Shown here one piece after another: positions 30,672 to 40,528 of a stretch of 64,000 bases of DNA (position 1 is its first letter; every line of letters starts with the position of its first letter). The position numbers and the translations under genes were made by a program. The notes under the pieces were generated by a model. It saw nothing but the letters and a program-made list of their open reading frames with translations, did no database searches and was not told the origin of the DNA. This DNA comes from Propionispora sp. 2/2-37 (GTDB lineage: Bacteria; Bacillota; Negativicutes; Propionisporales; Propionisporaceae): positions 1-64,000 of the forward strand of contig NZ_CYSP01000005.1 of assembly GCF_001298735.1 (NCBI RefSeq), in the 5' to 3' direction.

Positions 30672-31865
30672 ATGGATCAACAGACGGTTATGAAAACCGA
30701 TGAACAGTATTATATGAAAGTGTTTGCCCGGTATCCGATTGTGCTGTCGTACGGAGAAGGGCCCTATGTATATGACAGCAATGGGAAAAAATATATTGAT
30801 TTTTTAGGCGGTATTGCCGTGAATGTGCTGGGGCATGCCCATCCGAAGCTGGTGGCGGCGATTACCCGGCAGGCAGGACGGTTGATTCACTGTTCCAATC
30901 TTTATTACACCGAAGAACAGGCATCGCTGGCCGCCAAGCTGGCCGAGGCCAGCGGTATGGACCGGGTGTTTTTCGGCAATAGCGGTGCGGAAGCCAATGA
31001 AGGCGCCATTAAACTGGCCCGTAAGTACGGCAAGACCGTCAGCCCGGTAAAAGTGGAGATAATTTCCGCTTACGAATCCTTTCACGGACGGACGCTGGCT
31101 GCCCTGACAGCTACCGGACAGCCTAAATACCATAAAGGGTATGAGCCGCTGCCGGGCGGATTTAAACACGTGCAGTATAATAACCTGGAAGAACTGAAAA
31201 ACCTGATGTCGCCCGAACGGACCTGTGCTGTTCTATTGGAACCTATCCAGGGCGAAGGCGGGATTAATATGCCGGCACCGGGATATCTGGAGGCGGTGCG
31301 CGACCTTTGCGACCAGACGGGAGCACTGCTCATTTTTGATGAAATTCAGACCGGGATGGGACGGACCGGCCGGATGTTTGCCTACCAGACCTTCGGTATT
31401 AGGCCGGATATTGCCACTGTGGCCAAGGGACTGGGCGGTGGAGTGCCGATCGGAGCCTTTATGACAACGGATAAGATTGCAGCGGCGTTTGCCCCTGGTG
31501 ATCATGGCACTACTTTTGGCGGTAACCCGCTGGCTTGTGCCGCCGGCAATGCCGTACTGGACAGTATTGCCGAAGAAAACCTTCTGGCTAATGCCGCGGC
31601 TATGGGTGAGTACCTGGATGAACAGCTTACAAAATTAAAGAGCAAATATCCGCAGTGGATTACTGAGGTGCGGGGTAAGGGTCTGATGATAGGTGCCAAG
31701 TTGACAAAACCCGGACGGGACATCGTCAACCAGTGCCTGGAGCAGGGTGTCATCATTAATTGTACGGCCGGAGATGTGCTGCGTTTTGTTCCGCCACTGA
31801 ACATCAACAACGGTCATATTGATGAAGTCATGGCCGTACTGGACAGTGTGCTGGCTGCACAATAA
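30672..31865 (+). CDS. argD: Acetylornithine aminotransferase
   Basis: PLP enzyme converting N-acetylglutamate semialdehyde to acetylornithine. The 397 residues show FLGGIAVNVLGHAHP, NSGAEANEGAIKLAR, LIFDEIQTGMGRTG and the PLP-lysine region VAKGLGGGVPIGAF. AAAGGAGGAG precedes the ATG. It is the fourth gene of argCJBD; related omega-aminotransferases are excluded mainly by context. Confidence 0.95.
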   Translation: MDQQTVMKTDEQYYMKVFARYPIVLSYGEGPYVYDSNGKKYIDFLGGIAVNVLGHAHPKLVAAITRQAGRLIHCSNLYYTEEQASLAAKLAEASGMDRVFFGNSGAEANEGAIKLARKYGKTVSPVKVEIISAYESFHGRTLAALTATGQPKYHKGYEPLPGGFKHVQYNNLEELKNLMSPERTCAVLLEPIQGEGGINMPAPGYLEAVRDLCDQTGALLIFDEIQTGMGRTGRMFAYQTFGIRPDIATVAKGLGGGVPIGAFMTTDKIAAAFAPGDHGTTFGGNPLACAAGNAVLDSIAEENLLANAAAMGEYLDEQLTKLKSKYPQWITEVRGKGLMIGAKLTKPGRDIVNQCLEQGVIINCTAGDVLRFVPPLNINNGHIDEVMAVLDSVLAAQ

Positions 31866-31987
31866 GGCTGGGAAGGCTGTTGCGGGGACGTGGAAGGACC
31901 TCCGTTAACAGCCCCCTTCCGGCTTCACGATTTCTTTAGAGACAAAACTGCAAGTGGTTACCGGCCGGTTATACCGGCTTAATCATT

Positions 31988-32016
31988 TTGACAGTCAAGA
32001 TGGATGTTTGTATAAT
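31988..32016 (+). promoter_or_regulatory. Consensus sigma-A promoter of argF
   Basis: TTGACA (31988-31993), exactly 17 bp, then TATAAT (32011-32016): a perfect -35/-10 pair, placing the start about 20 nt before the argF ribosome site. A GCCGGT-TAT-ACCGGC palindrome lies just upstream at 31964-31978, and a 7-bp GGCTGTT/AACAGCC pairing spans the argD/argF gap. No clear ArgR box was found here, so argFGH may be partly uncoupled from argCJBD control. Confidence 0.85.
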
Positions 32017-32037
32017 GATAAAGTGGGGGTTAATACC

Positions 32038-32982
32038 ATGGGAATACAAGGAAAGGATTTATTGTCCATTCATGATTTATCGGTTGCCGAGGTATCCGAA
32101 ATACTGGATGTAGCTGAAACGCTGAAGGCCAAACAACAACGGGGTGAGGAACATCATTGGCTAAAAGGCAAAACGTTAGGCATGATTTTTCAAAAGTCTT
32201 CGACCCGTACCAGAGTGTCTTTTGAGGTTGGCATGTGGCAACTGGGCGGTTTGGCTTTATTTTTGAGCGATAGGGATTTGCAGATTGGCAGAGGAGAACC
32301 GATAAAGGATACGGCGCGGGTTTTGTCGCGCTATATGGACGGGATCATGATCCGTACCTTTTCCCATGATGAAGTCAAAGAATTGGCCCGCTATGCGACC
32401 ATTCCCATTATTAACGGGCTGACCGATTTACTCCATCCCTGTCAGGCGCTGACTGATATTTTTACCGTTAAGGAGCATAAAGGCGAGTTGAAAGGCCTCA
32501 AAATGGCATTTATTGGTGACGGTAACAATATGTCTCATGCTTTGATGCAGGCCTGTGCCAAAGTGGGAATGCATATTACGGTAGCCAGCCCGTCTGCCTA
32601 TGCGCCGGATACCGCCATTGTGGACGAAGCGCGGGCTGATGCCGCTGTTTTTGGCAGCCGGGTGGAGGTTGTGACCGATCCCTTTGCTGCAGCTAAAGAC
32701 GCCGATGTGTTGTATACCGATGTCTGGGCCAGCATGGGGCAGGAAGCCGAACAACAGAAACGGGAACGCGATTTTAGCGGATTCCAGATAAACCGTGAAC
32801 TGCTGCAGACAGCTAAAAAAGATGCCATTGTCTTACACTGCCTGCCGGCGCATCGCGGGGAAGAAATCACCGAGGAAGTAATGGAAGGGCCGCAGTCGGC
32901 AGTTTTCGACGAAGCCGAAAACCGTTTGCATGTTCAGAAGGCAATCATGGCACTGTTAATGGCGAAAAATAAGAATCAATAA
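32038..32982 (+). CDS. argF: Ornithine carbamoyltransferase
   Basis: Makes citrulline from ornithine and carbamoyl phosphate. The 314 residues carry the carbamoyl-phosphate motif [13 protein letters not shown], the conserved [10 protein letters not shown], and the ornithine-site [13 protein letters not shown]. The frame is open 84 nt upstream across the promoter, so ATG 32038, after GTGGGGG, is the true start. Anabolic role follows from its place between argD and argG. Confidence 0.97.
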   Translation: MGIQGKDLLSIHDLSVAEVSEILDVAETLKAKQQRGEEHHWLKGKTLGMIFQKSSTRTRVSFEVGMWQLGGLALFLSDRDLQIGRGEPIKDTARVLSRYMDGIMIRTFSHDEVKELARYATIPIINGLTDLLHPCQALTDIFTVKEHKGELKGLKMAFIGDGNNMSHALMQACAKVGMHITVASPSAYAPDTAIVDEARADAAVFGSRVEVVTDPFAAAKDADVLYTDVWASMGQEAEQQKRERDFSGFQINRELLQTAKKDAIVLHCLPAHRGEEITEEVMEGPQSAVFDEAENRLHVQKAIMALLMAKNKNQ

Positions 32983-33022
32983 GATACATGTAGAAATATA
33001 CAGTAATTAGGAGGATATAGGA

Positions 33023-34231
33023 ATGAGTGCGATCAAAAAGGTAGTCCTGGCCTATTCCGGCGGACTTGATACTTCGGTTATTATTCCGTGGCTTAAAGAG
33101 AATTATCAGTGCGAGGTTATTGCCATGTGTGCCGATGTCGGTCAGGGTGATGAACTGGCACCGGTACGGGAAAAAGCCATTAAGTCGGGTGCCAGTAAAG
33201 TATATATTGAGGATCTGACCAAACCGTTTGTTGAAGAATATATCTGGCCTACCTTAAAGGCCGGTGCTGTTTATGAGGGAAAATATCTCCTGGGGACGTC
33301 GTTTGCAAGGCCGATTATTGCCAAGGCCATGGTTGCCATTGCCGAAAAAGAGGGCGCCGATGCCATCTGTCATGGCGCGACCGGCAAGGGCAATGATCAG
33401 GTGCGGTTCGAACTGACGGTCAAAGCCCTGGCACCACATCTGCAAATTATTGCCCCGTGGCGTATCTGGGATATCCGTTCCCGGGAAGATGCCATTGATT
33501 ATGCGGAGAAACATGGTATCCCCGTTCCTGTTACCAAAAAACGTCCATACAGCATGGACCGTAATATCTGGCATTTGAGTCACGAGGGTGCTGACCTGGA
33601 AGATCCCTGGAATGCCCCGCAGGATGATGTGTATATGGTGACTACCACACCGGAACAGGCACCGGATGTTCCTGCTTATGTGGAAGTAACCTTTGATCAG
33701 GGAATACCGGTCGCAGTTGACGGCGAAAAGCTGGATGCGGTGGCTCTGCTGGAAAAACTCAATGCGTTGGGATCTGCCAACGGCATCGGCATTACCGATA
33801 TTGTCGAAAACCGTCTGGTAGGCATGAAGTCACGCGGTGTATATGAAAATCCGGGCGGAGCCATTTTATACTATGCGCATCGCGAACTGGAGTATCTGAC
33901 ACTGGATCGTGCCACACTCCATTATAAAGAACAGGTGGCTGTGCGCTACGCCGAACTGGTATATGACGGCATGTGGTTTTCACCGCTCAGGGAAGCGCTG
34001 GATGCATTTGTTAATTCCACGCAGCAGACGGTCAGCGGCATTGTCCGCCTGAAGCTGTATAAAGGCAATATCATCAGTGCCGGTGCTAAATCTCCTTATT
34101 CCCTATACCATGAGGGATTTGTCACATTTGGCCGTGATGAAGTATATAATCAGAAAGATGCCGAGGGCTTTATCAATCTCTTCGGTTTACCGCTTAAAGT
34201 CCGTGCGCTGATGCAGAAGGAGAACAAGTAG
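33023..34231 (+). CDS. argG: Argininosuccinate synthase
   Basis: ATP-dependent condensation of citrulline with aspartate. The 402-residue type I enzyme starts [20 protein letters not shown] with the PP-loop, and contains [15 protein letters not shown] and the [14 protein letters not shown] segment. TAGGAGG precedes the ATG. It is followed one base later by argH. Confidence 0.97.
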   Translation: MSAIKKVVLAYSGGLDTSVIIPWLKENYQCEVIAMCADVGQGDELAPVREKAIKSGASKVYIEDLTKPFVEEYIWPTLKAGAVYEGKYLLGTSFARPIIAKAMVAIAEKEGADAICHGATGKGNDQVRFELTVKALAPHLQIIAPWRIWDIRSREDAIDYAEKHGIPVPVTKKRPYSMDRNIWHLSHEGADLEDPWNAPQDDVYMVTTTPEQAPDVPAYVEVTFDQGIPVAVDGEKLDAVALLEKLNALGSANGIGITDIVENRLVGMKSRGVYENPGGAILYYAHRELEYLTLDRATLHYKEQVAVRYAELVYDGMWFSPLREALDAFVNSTQQTVSGIVRLKLYKGNIISAGAKSPYSLYHEGFVTFGRDEVYNQKDAEGFINLFGLPLKVRALMQKENK

Positions 34232-34232
34232 G

Positions 34233-35648
34233 ATGTCCAAACTTTGGGGCGGCAGATTTGCTAAAAATACCGATGTAATGGTGGAGGAGTTTACCTCCTC
34301 CATTTCCTTTGATCAACGTATGTACAGGGAAGATATCGCCGGCAGCATAGCCCATGCCCGGATGCTGGCCAAATGCGGCATTATCGATACCACAGAGGCA
34401 GAAACCATTATTGACGGCCTGCAGGCCATTCTGGCCGATATTGAAAACGGTACTTTTTCGTTTGAAGTTTCGCTGGAAGATATTCATATGAATATTGAAA
34501 AACGGTTAACCGAACGGATCGGAGCGGTGGGCGGCAAGCTGCATACCGCGCGCAGCCGCAACGACCAGGTGGCGCTGGATACCCACATGTACCTGAAGAA
34601 AGAAATTGAAGTCATTGCCGGGCTGATTGCCGATATGCAGCAGGCTATTTTGGATGTAACGGAAAAATATCCCCGGGCGGTGATGCCGGGGTATACTCAT
34701 TTACAGCGGGCGCAGCCCATTTTATTCGCTCATCATATGCTGGCCTACTTTTTTATGCTGGCCCGTGATTTTAGCCGCCTAAAAGGCGTATGGGAGCGCA
34801 CGGATATGATGCCTTTGGGAGCAGGCGCCCTGGCTGGTACCACCTTTCCGATCGACCGGCATTTTGTTGCCGAGCAGCTTCACTTCAGTCAGATTTATGA
34901 AAATAGCATGGACGCCGTCAGTGACCGTGATTATATTATGGAGTTTCTTTCTTTTGCTTCTATTCTCATGATGCATTTAAGCCGTATCAGTGAAGAAATT
35001 ATTCTCTGGTCTTCCAGTGAATTTTCCTTTATTGAGCTGGATGATGCCCATTGTACCGGTTCCAGCATTATGCCGCAGAAGAAAAATCCGGATGTGGCGG
35101 AATTGGTGCGGGGGAAAACCGGCCGGGTATTCGGGCACCTGATGGCAATCCTCACCGTATCCAAGGGCCTGCCGCTGGCCTATAATAAAGATTTGCAGGA
35201 AGATAAGGAAGGATTGTTTGATGCCATTGATACAGTCAAATTCAGCCTGACTACTTATGCTTCCATGCTCAGGGCCATGCGGGTTAATGAAAATAGAATG
35301 CGCAGTGTGTTGCGCAACGACTTTTCCAATGCTACCGATATGGCGGATTACCTGGTGAAAAAGGGACTGCCCTTCCGCCAGGCCCATGAAGTTGTCGGTA
35401 AATGTGTGGCTTATTGTATTGAGCAGCAAAAATGGCTGATGGATGTATCGCTGGAAGAATTCAAATCCTTTTCGGAGCTGTTTGAACAGGATATTCTGGA
35501 AGCCATCCAAATTGAGACCTGTGTGGATGCCCGTAACTCCTATGGTGGCACATCGTCCGTACAAGTAAGACAAGAGATTACAATTGCCCGGAAGATGATG
35601 GATAAGCAGCGGATGGTACTTGACATGTATACAAAGGGCAACATATAA
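34233..35648 (+). CDS. argH: Argininosuccinate lyase
   Basis: Cleaves argininosuccinate to arginine and fumarate, completing the pathway. The 471 residues contain the family signature [12 protein letters not shown] with the catalytic serine, plus [17 protein letters not shown] and [11 protein letters not shown]. The ATG begins one nucleotide after the argG stop region, so the two are coupled. It is the last arg gene of the window. Confidence 0.97.
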   Translation: MSKLWGGRFAKNTDVMVEEFTSSISFDQRMYREDIAGSIAHARMLAKCGIIDTTEAETIIDGLQAILADIENGTFSFEVSLEDIHMNIEKRLTERIGAVGGKLHTARSRNDQVALDTHMYLKKEIEVIAGLIADMQQAILDVTEKYPRAVMPGYTHLQRAQPILFAHHMLAYFFMLARDFSRLKGVWERTDMMPLGAGALAGTTFPIDRHFVAEQLHFSQIYENSMDAVSDRDYIMEFLSFASILMMHLSRISEEIILWSSSEFSFIELDDAHCTGSSIMPQKKNPDVAELVRGKTGRVFGHLMAILTVSKGLPLAYNKDLQEDKEGLFDAIDTVKFSLTTYASMLRAMRVNENRMRSVLRNDFSNATDMADYLVKKGLPFRQAHEVVGKCVAYCIEQQKWLMDVSLEEFKSFSELFEQDILEAIQIETCVDARNSYGGTSSVQVRQEITIARKMMDKQRMVLDMYTKGNI

Positions 35649-35662
35649 TAATAGTATTAGGC

Positions 35663-35744
35663 AATAGATTCCAAATTAATAGATTCCAGAATTGTGAGGC
35701 TGGTTAAAAACACAGGCTTTTGCTTTGTCGTTTTTAACCAGCCT
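35663..35744 (+). promoter_or_regulatory. Direct repeat and 15-bp hairpin between argH and ilvE
   Basis: AATAGATTCCA occurs twice (35663-35673 and 35678-35688). It is followed by a perfect 15-bp inverted repeat, AGGCTGGTTAAAAAC at 35697-35711 with its complement at 35730-35744, and an 18-nt loop. There is no long U-run after the stem on either strand, so it may be an atypical terminator of the arg operon or a control element for ilvE. Function is inferred from position. Confidence 0.6.
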
Positions 35745-35780
35745 TTGGCACAAACTAAAAATAGTAGGGGGCATTTCACT

Positions 35781-36851
35781 ATGGCAATTCCAGTAACAAT
35801 GGCCGACATTCTGCACAGCGTACCCGCTGAGGATAAACTGGGATTTGGCACAATCTTTACCGATCACATGTTTGTCATGGATTATGAAGCGGAGAAAGGC
35901 TGGCATTCTCCCCGAATTGTTCCGTATGAAAAATTCGGCGTATATCCGTCCAATATGACGCTGCATTACGGCCAGGCTATTTTTGAAGGCATTAAGGCCT
36001 TCCGGACGGAGGATGACCGTATTGTTGTATTCCGGGTGAATGATTATTTGAACCGTTTTAATCAATCGGCTGATCATCTGTGTATTCCGCGAATTGATGT
36101 CAGGGAAGTAAAACAGGGATTATTCCAACTGCTGGAGATAGAAAAAAAATGGGTCCCCAGTAAGCTGGGAACCGCATTGTATATTCGTCCGTTTATTATA
36201 GCTACCGATCCTTATGTCGGTGTTAAGGTGTCGGATACTTACCGGCTGTTTATCATTTTATCACCTGTCGGTGCCTATTATGCCGCCGGTTTCAATCCGG
36301 TCAGCATTAAGGTGGAAGACAAATATGTACGGGCTACACCGGGCGGTTTGGGTGAAGCCAAGACTCCGGCCAACTATGCTATGAGTCTGCGGGCACAGGT
36401 GGAGGCCAAGAAAGAAGGCTATACGCAGGTATTGTGGCTGGACGCCATCCATCGCAAATACATTGAAGAAGTCGGTACAATGAACATTCTTTTCAAAATC
36501 AACGGCGAGATTATCACTCCTGCTCTTAACGGCAGTATTCTTAGCGGTATTACCCGCCGTACCGTGCTGGAGGTAGCACGTGACTGGGGGGTAAAAGCCA
36601 CTGAACGCCAAATTTCAATCGAGGAAGTATATGAAGCGCATGACAAGGGCACACTGGAAGAAGTGTTCGGCTCAGGCACAGCAGCGGTAATTTCACCGGT
36701 CGGTGAGCTTTCCTGGAAGGGTAAAAAAATCACGATCAACAACAATCAAACCGGCGAGACTGCTCATAAGCTCTTTGATTATATTACCGGCTTGCAATAC
36801 GGAAAACAGGAAGATAAGTTTGGCTGGGTGGAAACAGTAACCAAATTATAA
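35781..36851 (+). CDS. ilvE: Branched-chain amino acid aminotransferase
   Basis: PLP fold-type IV enzyme, last step of Ile, Leu and Val synthesis and first of their breakdown. The 356 residues show LHYGQAIFEGIKAFR, the region GLGEAKTPANYAMSL, YIEEVGTMNILF and FGSGTAAVISPVG. It matches the longer (about 350-360 residue) BCAT group. The frame is open upstream through the hairpin, but ATG 35781 after TAGGGGG is preferred. Confidence 0.94.
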   Translation: MAIPVTMADILHSVPAEDKLGFGTIFTDHMFVMDYEAEKGWHSPRIVPYEKFGVYPSNMTLHYGQAIFEGIKAFRTEDDRIVVFRVNDYLNRFNQSADHLCIPRIDVREVKQGLFQLLEIEKKWVPSKLGTALYIRPFIIATDPYVGVKVSDTYRLFIILSPVGAYYAAGFNPVSIKVEDKYVRATPGGLGEAKTPANYAMSLRAQVEAKKEGYTQVLWLDAIHRKYIEEVGTMNILFKINGEIITPALNGSILSGITRRTVLEVARDWGVKATERQISIEEVYEAHDKGTLEEVFGSGTAAVISPVGELSWKGKKITINNNQTGETAHKLFDYITGLQYGKQEDKFGWVETVTKL

Positions 36852-36865
36852 TGTCCATGAAATGC

Positions 36866-36906
36866 AAAATATCTTCGGCATACAATCGCCGGAGATATTT
36901 TTTTTC
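36866..36906 (+). terminator. Terminator after ilvE
   Basis: A 14-bp stem (36866-36879 with 36888-36901, one G-U pair), an 8-nt loop and a run of T. It starts 15 nt after the ilvE stop and separates the amino-acid genes from cdaA. Confidence 0.92.
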
Positions 36907-36993
36907 CAAACAAACAATAATCGCTAAAGGTTTTTCCTAATAATGGGTAGAATAATGTAATGAACTAATTCATTATTTATAAGGGGTTATTTT

Positions 36994-37815
36994 ATGTTAT
37001 TGCAAATTCGGGGTATACTGTCAACAATAGGGCTGCTGGATATTGTTGATATAGTATTAGTGGCTGTTGTTTTATACAAGCTGTATATTTTGATTAAGGA
37101 TACCCGTGCTATTGCGCTGGTTAAGGGTCTCATCGTACTGCTAATGGCCACTCTGGTAAGTAAATGGCTGGATCTTAACGTAATTAACTGGCTGATGCAA
37201 AAAACGATGACCGTTGTCCTGGTGGCTTTGCCGGTGGTTTTTCAGCCCGAATTAAGAAGGGCACTGGAGCAACTGGGACGGGGGAACGTATTCCGCAAAC
37301 GTGCCTTCTTGAACGAAGAGGAAACGGAACTGTTGTTGGATGAACTGGCTAAGGGAGTTGCCGTACTGTCGAAAAATAAGATCGGGGCGTTACTCGTATT
37401 GGAACAGGACACCGGTTTGAATGATTATATTGAAACCGGAATTAAAGTCGACGGTTTGGTCTCCAATGAATTTCTGATCAATATCTTTATCCCGAATACG
37501 CCGATGCATGACGGAGCGGCCATCCTGCGCAGTGACCGTGTCATTGCCGCCGGCTGCCTTTTGCCGCTGACCGAAGACCGGAGCCTCAATAAGGAACTGG
37601 GCACACGGCACCGGGCCGCGATCGGGATTAGCGAGCAGACAGATGCCGTGGTTATTGTTGTCAGTGAAGAAACAGGAACCATTTCACTGGCAAGAAGCGG
37701 ACGGCTCATTCGCTATCTGGATGTAGACAGTCTGAGAGAACACCTGCGGCCTCTATTTGTTGTTAAAAAACATCTGAAAATTACCGACTACTTAAACTGG
37801 AGGCAGTCGTCATAA
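36994..37815 (+). CDS. cdaA: Diadenylate cyclase CdaA
   Basis: Membrane-bound enzyme making c-di-AMP from two ATP. The 273 residues have three N-terminal membrane helices (about 12-95) and a DAC domain with the active-site motifs MHDGAAILR and GTRHRAAIG. It overlaps the cdaR start by one base. Conserved linkage to cdaR and glmM in Firmicutes supports the call. c-di-AMP usually controls potassium and osmotic balance. Confidence 0.96.
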   Translation: MLLQIRGILSTIGLLDIVDIVLVAVVLYKLYILIKDTRAIALVKGLIVLLMATLVSKWLDLNVINWLMQKTMTVVLVALPVVFQPELRRALEQLGRGNVFRKRAFLNEEETELLLDELAKGVAVLSKNKIGALLVLEQDTGLNDYIETGIKVDGLVSNEFLINIFIPNTPMHDGAAILRSDRVIAAGCLLPLTEDRSLNKELGTRHRAAIGISEQTDAVVIVVSEETGTISLARSGRLIRYLDVDSLREHLRPLFVVKKHLKITDYLNWRQSS

Positions 37816-38759
37816 TGGACAGAATCCCAGGAAAACATAACGTTGCAAAAATTATTGCCTTGATTATGGCGGCCATTCTTTGGATCTATGTCATGAATGA
37901 ACAAAATCCGCCGACCGAAACTTCTATTGAGGTGCCGCTTGAGGTCCGCAACCTGAGTTCTAATTATGTCGCCATGGATGTACCGGGACAGATCAGAATT
38001 AAAGTTCGGGCGGTACGAACGCTGATTTATGGTATCCGCTCGCACGACATCCAGGCCTATGTGGACCTGAAAAACGCACCGGAAGGGAAATATACCGCAC
38101 AGGTAAATACCGTCCTGCCTCCGGGATTTGAACTGGTGGAAGTCAATCCGGACAAGGTAACCATTAACCTCGATCCTATTTCCAGCAAAAAAATGCCGGT
38201 TGAAGTGCGTTTGAGCGGGGCGATAACAACAGGAATGGTTGTAGGTAAAGTGGCAGTGGATACGGAACAGGTTACCGTTCAGGGGCCAAAATCACTGCTA
38301 AATGCGGTAGAAAAATTAGTTGCCAATGTGGATATTTCCGAAAAATATGCCGATTTCACAGCCGAGGTTCCACTGACGGCGTATAATCGCGATAACAAGA
38401 AACAGGAAGGGATTACGTTAAATCCGACAAATGTAAAGGTTTCGGTTACACTGGCGCAGAGCGTCACCAAAAAAACGGTTGATGTCAAACCCATCCTTTC
38501 CGGTGAATTGGGGACCGGTATTGTGCTGCAAAGTATCACCTGCGAGCCGGCTAAGATAGAAATTTCCGGTGATCCCCAGGTTTTGGGAAGAATTGATTTT
38601 GTATACACCGAACCCATCAATATGGCCGGAATTGATAAAAATATCAGCAAAGTGGTCAAGCTGCAGCTGGGCGAAAATGTGGCGGCACAACAAAACACGG
38701 TTACCGTGCATATTGTTGTGGGGACGAATCCGGCTATACCGCTGCCGCCCAAGCCTTAA
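37815..38759 (+). CDS. cdaR: CdaA regulatory protein CdaR (YbbR domains)
   Basis: Extracytoplasmic regulator of CdaA. The 314 residues have one N-terminal membrane segment (VAKIIALIMAAILWIYVM) followed by several tandem YbbR repeats, recognisable by recurring valine-rich VTVQGP and VEISGDP-type strands. The ATG overlaps the cdaA stop. The C-terminus is proline-rich (NPAIPLPPKP). Confidence 0.92.
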   Translation: MDRIPGKHNVAKIIALIMAAILWIYVMNEQNPPTETSIEVPLEVRNLSSNYVAMDVPGQIRIKVRAVRTLIYGIRSHDIQAYVDLKNAPEGKYTAQVNTVLPPGFELVEVNPDKVTINLDPISSKKMPVEVRLSGAITTGMVVGKVAVDTEQVTVQGPKSLLNAVEKLVANVDISEKYADFTAEVPLTAYNRDNKKQEGITLNPTNVKVSVTLAQSVTKKTVDVKPILSGELGTGIVLQSITCEPAKIEISGDPQVLGRIDFVYTEPINMAGIDKNISKVVKLQLGENVAAQQNTVTVHIVVGTNPAIPLPPKP

Positions 38760-38886
38760 TGGAAAAATCTACTTTTCGTACAACAGCTGATAGTATATAA
38801 TATATGAGGTGCGTACTTATCAGGGTGCGGCCGGGAAAGTATGTGGATTTCGTCGTCCGCAAATATAGTAAGGTGGTTGAAACTAC

Positions 38887-40485
38887 TTGCTGCGTATAAT
38901 GAACTTACGTGTGCCGATTGACAATAATGATTCACCGACTGAATTGGCTGCCCGCAGACTAAAGCTACCGGCAAGCGCCATCCACGAAACCATGATTGTC
39001 CGCCGGGCCCTTGATGCCCGGCGCAAACATAATATTAATTTTGTATATTCTCTTGAAGTAAGGACGAAAGTTCCGGAAGGTCAGGTATTATCCCGGCTTC
39101 GTTCAGACCGGGATGTCGCAGCGGTAGCGGAACCTGCGGTGATGCCTGTTGTACCCGGTGAAAAAGTTCTGCCTTCCCGTCCGGTGGTTGTCGGCCTGGG
39201 CCCAGCCGGTATGCTGGCGGCGCTGACACTGGCGCGCTACGGCTACCGGCCGCTGGTTTTGGAACGGGGGCGTGATGTAGACAGCCGTTCCCGGGATGTG
39301 GCTCACTTTTGGCAGACGGGCAGTTTTAATGCCGTCTCGAATGTGCAGTTTGGTGAAGGCGGGGCAGGAACTTTTTCCGACGGCAAACTGACAACCCGGG
39401 TACAGGATCCGCGGATGAGGGAAATTCTTGATATTTTTGTAGAAGCCGGTGCAGCTCCGGAAATCCGGTATCTGCATAAACCGCATATTGGTACCGATAA
39501 ACTGCGTCAGGTGGTAAAATTCATCCGCCAGCGGATTATAGAACTGGGCGGTCAGGTGGAGTTTGAAGCCCAGGTAACCGATGTCGATGTGAAAAATGGC
39601 TGCCTGCGGGGGGTGGTAGTGAATGAGAACCGGTATATCCCTTGTCAGGTTGCTTTGTTGGGGATCGGGCATAGCGCCAGAGATACCTACCACATGCTGC
39701 ACCGCAGGGGACTGGCGATGGAGGCCAAACCTTTTGCTATCGGCGTGCGCATTGAACACCCCCAGCAGTTGATTGACCGGGCACAATACGGTCCAATGGC
39801 CGGCCATCCCAAGCTGGGGGCGGCTGACTATGCCTTGGTATATCATCACAAATCCACGGGCAGAACGGCTTACTCTTTCTGTATGTGCCCCGGCGGCCAA
39901 GTGGTTGCCGCCGCTTCGGAAGCGGGCGGTGTAGTGACTAACGGGATGAGTCTGTACAGCCGTTCATCAGGGATAGCCAATAGTGCACTGGTTGTCAATG
40001 TCGATCCGGCCGATTATGGCCGGGGAGTTTTAGACGGCATTGCTTTTCAGCGACGGTATGAGGAACTGGCTTTTCAGTGCGGCGGCAGCGACTATCAGGC
40101 CCCGGTGCAGGCGGTAGGCGATTTTCTGACCGGAAAACACGGCAGTCAGGACTTTTTGGTATCCCCCAGCTACTGTCCGGGCACAGTCATTACCGACCTT
40201 ACGTTGTGCCTGCCGGATTTTGTCAGCCATACCTTATTTCATGCGTTGCCGGATTTTGACCGGAAAATAAAGGGGTTTGCCCATCCTGAGGCCGTGATGA
40301 CCGGAGTTGAGACGCGAACCTCGGCTCCTGTGCGCTTAAGGCGGGATGAACAGTATTGTTCGGTAAATACCGGCGGTATTTATCCGATTGGCGAAGGCGC
40401 CGGCTATGCGGGCGGTATTATGAGCGCCGCCATTGACGGATTGAATGCTGCCATTGCCTTAATAAACAACTACAAACCATGTTGA
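38887..40485 (+). CDS. NAD(P)/FAD-dependent dehydrogenase (COG2509-like)
   Basis: A 532-residue flavoprotein with a GLGPAGMLAALTLARYG dinucleotide motif near residue 100, a glycine-rich VQFGEGGAGTFSDGKL and a C-terminal FAD motif IGEGAGYAGGIMSAAIDG. It belongs to the uncharacterised FAD-dependent dehydrogenase family; substrate unknown. TTG 38887 is chosen because the N-terminal MLRIMNLRVPID matches what I know of relatives; ATG 38899 is the alternative. It interrupts the usual cdaA-cdaR-glmM order. Confidence 0.82.
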   Translation: MLRIMNLRVPIDNNDSPTELAARRLKLPASAIHETMIVRRALDARRKHNINFVYSLEVRTKVPEGQVLSRLRSDRDVAAVAEPAVMPVVPGEKVLPSRPVVVGLGPAGMLAALTLARYGYRPLVLERGRDVDSRSRDVAHFWQTGSFNAVSNVQFGEGGAGTFSDGKLTTRVQDPRMREILDIFVEAGAAPEIRYLHKPHIGTDKLRQVVKFIRQRIIELGGQVEFEAQVTDVDVKNGCLRGVVVNENRYIPCQVALLGIGHSARDTYHMLHRRGLAMEAKPFAIGVRIEHPQQLIDRAQYGPMAGHPKLGAADYALVYHHKSTGRTAYSFCMCPGGQVVAAASEAGGVVTNGMSLYSRSSGIANSALVVNVDPADYGRGVLDGIAFQRRYEELAFQCGGSDYQAPVQAVGDFLTGKHGSQDFLVSPSYCPGTVITDLTLCLPDFVSHTLFHALPDFDRKIKGFAHPEAVMTGVETRTSAPVRLRRDEQYCSVNTGGIYPIGEGAGYAGGIMSAAIDGLNAAIALINNYKPC

Positions 40486-40528
40486 GCGCGCCTGCGTTCG
40501 TTGTGAATAGAAGGGAGAACAGCAATTT

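Noticed and set aside
36955..36976. Arg-box-like AATGAACTAATTCATT before cdaA
   Set aside because: The dyad is two bases shorter than an ARG box and the neighbouring genes have no link to arginine; likely chance in AT-rich DNA.
38279..38752. 157-codon minus-strand frame inside cdaR
   Set aside because: The plus strand encodes clear YbbR repeats; the antisense translation is a Ser/Thr-rich artefact.
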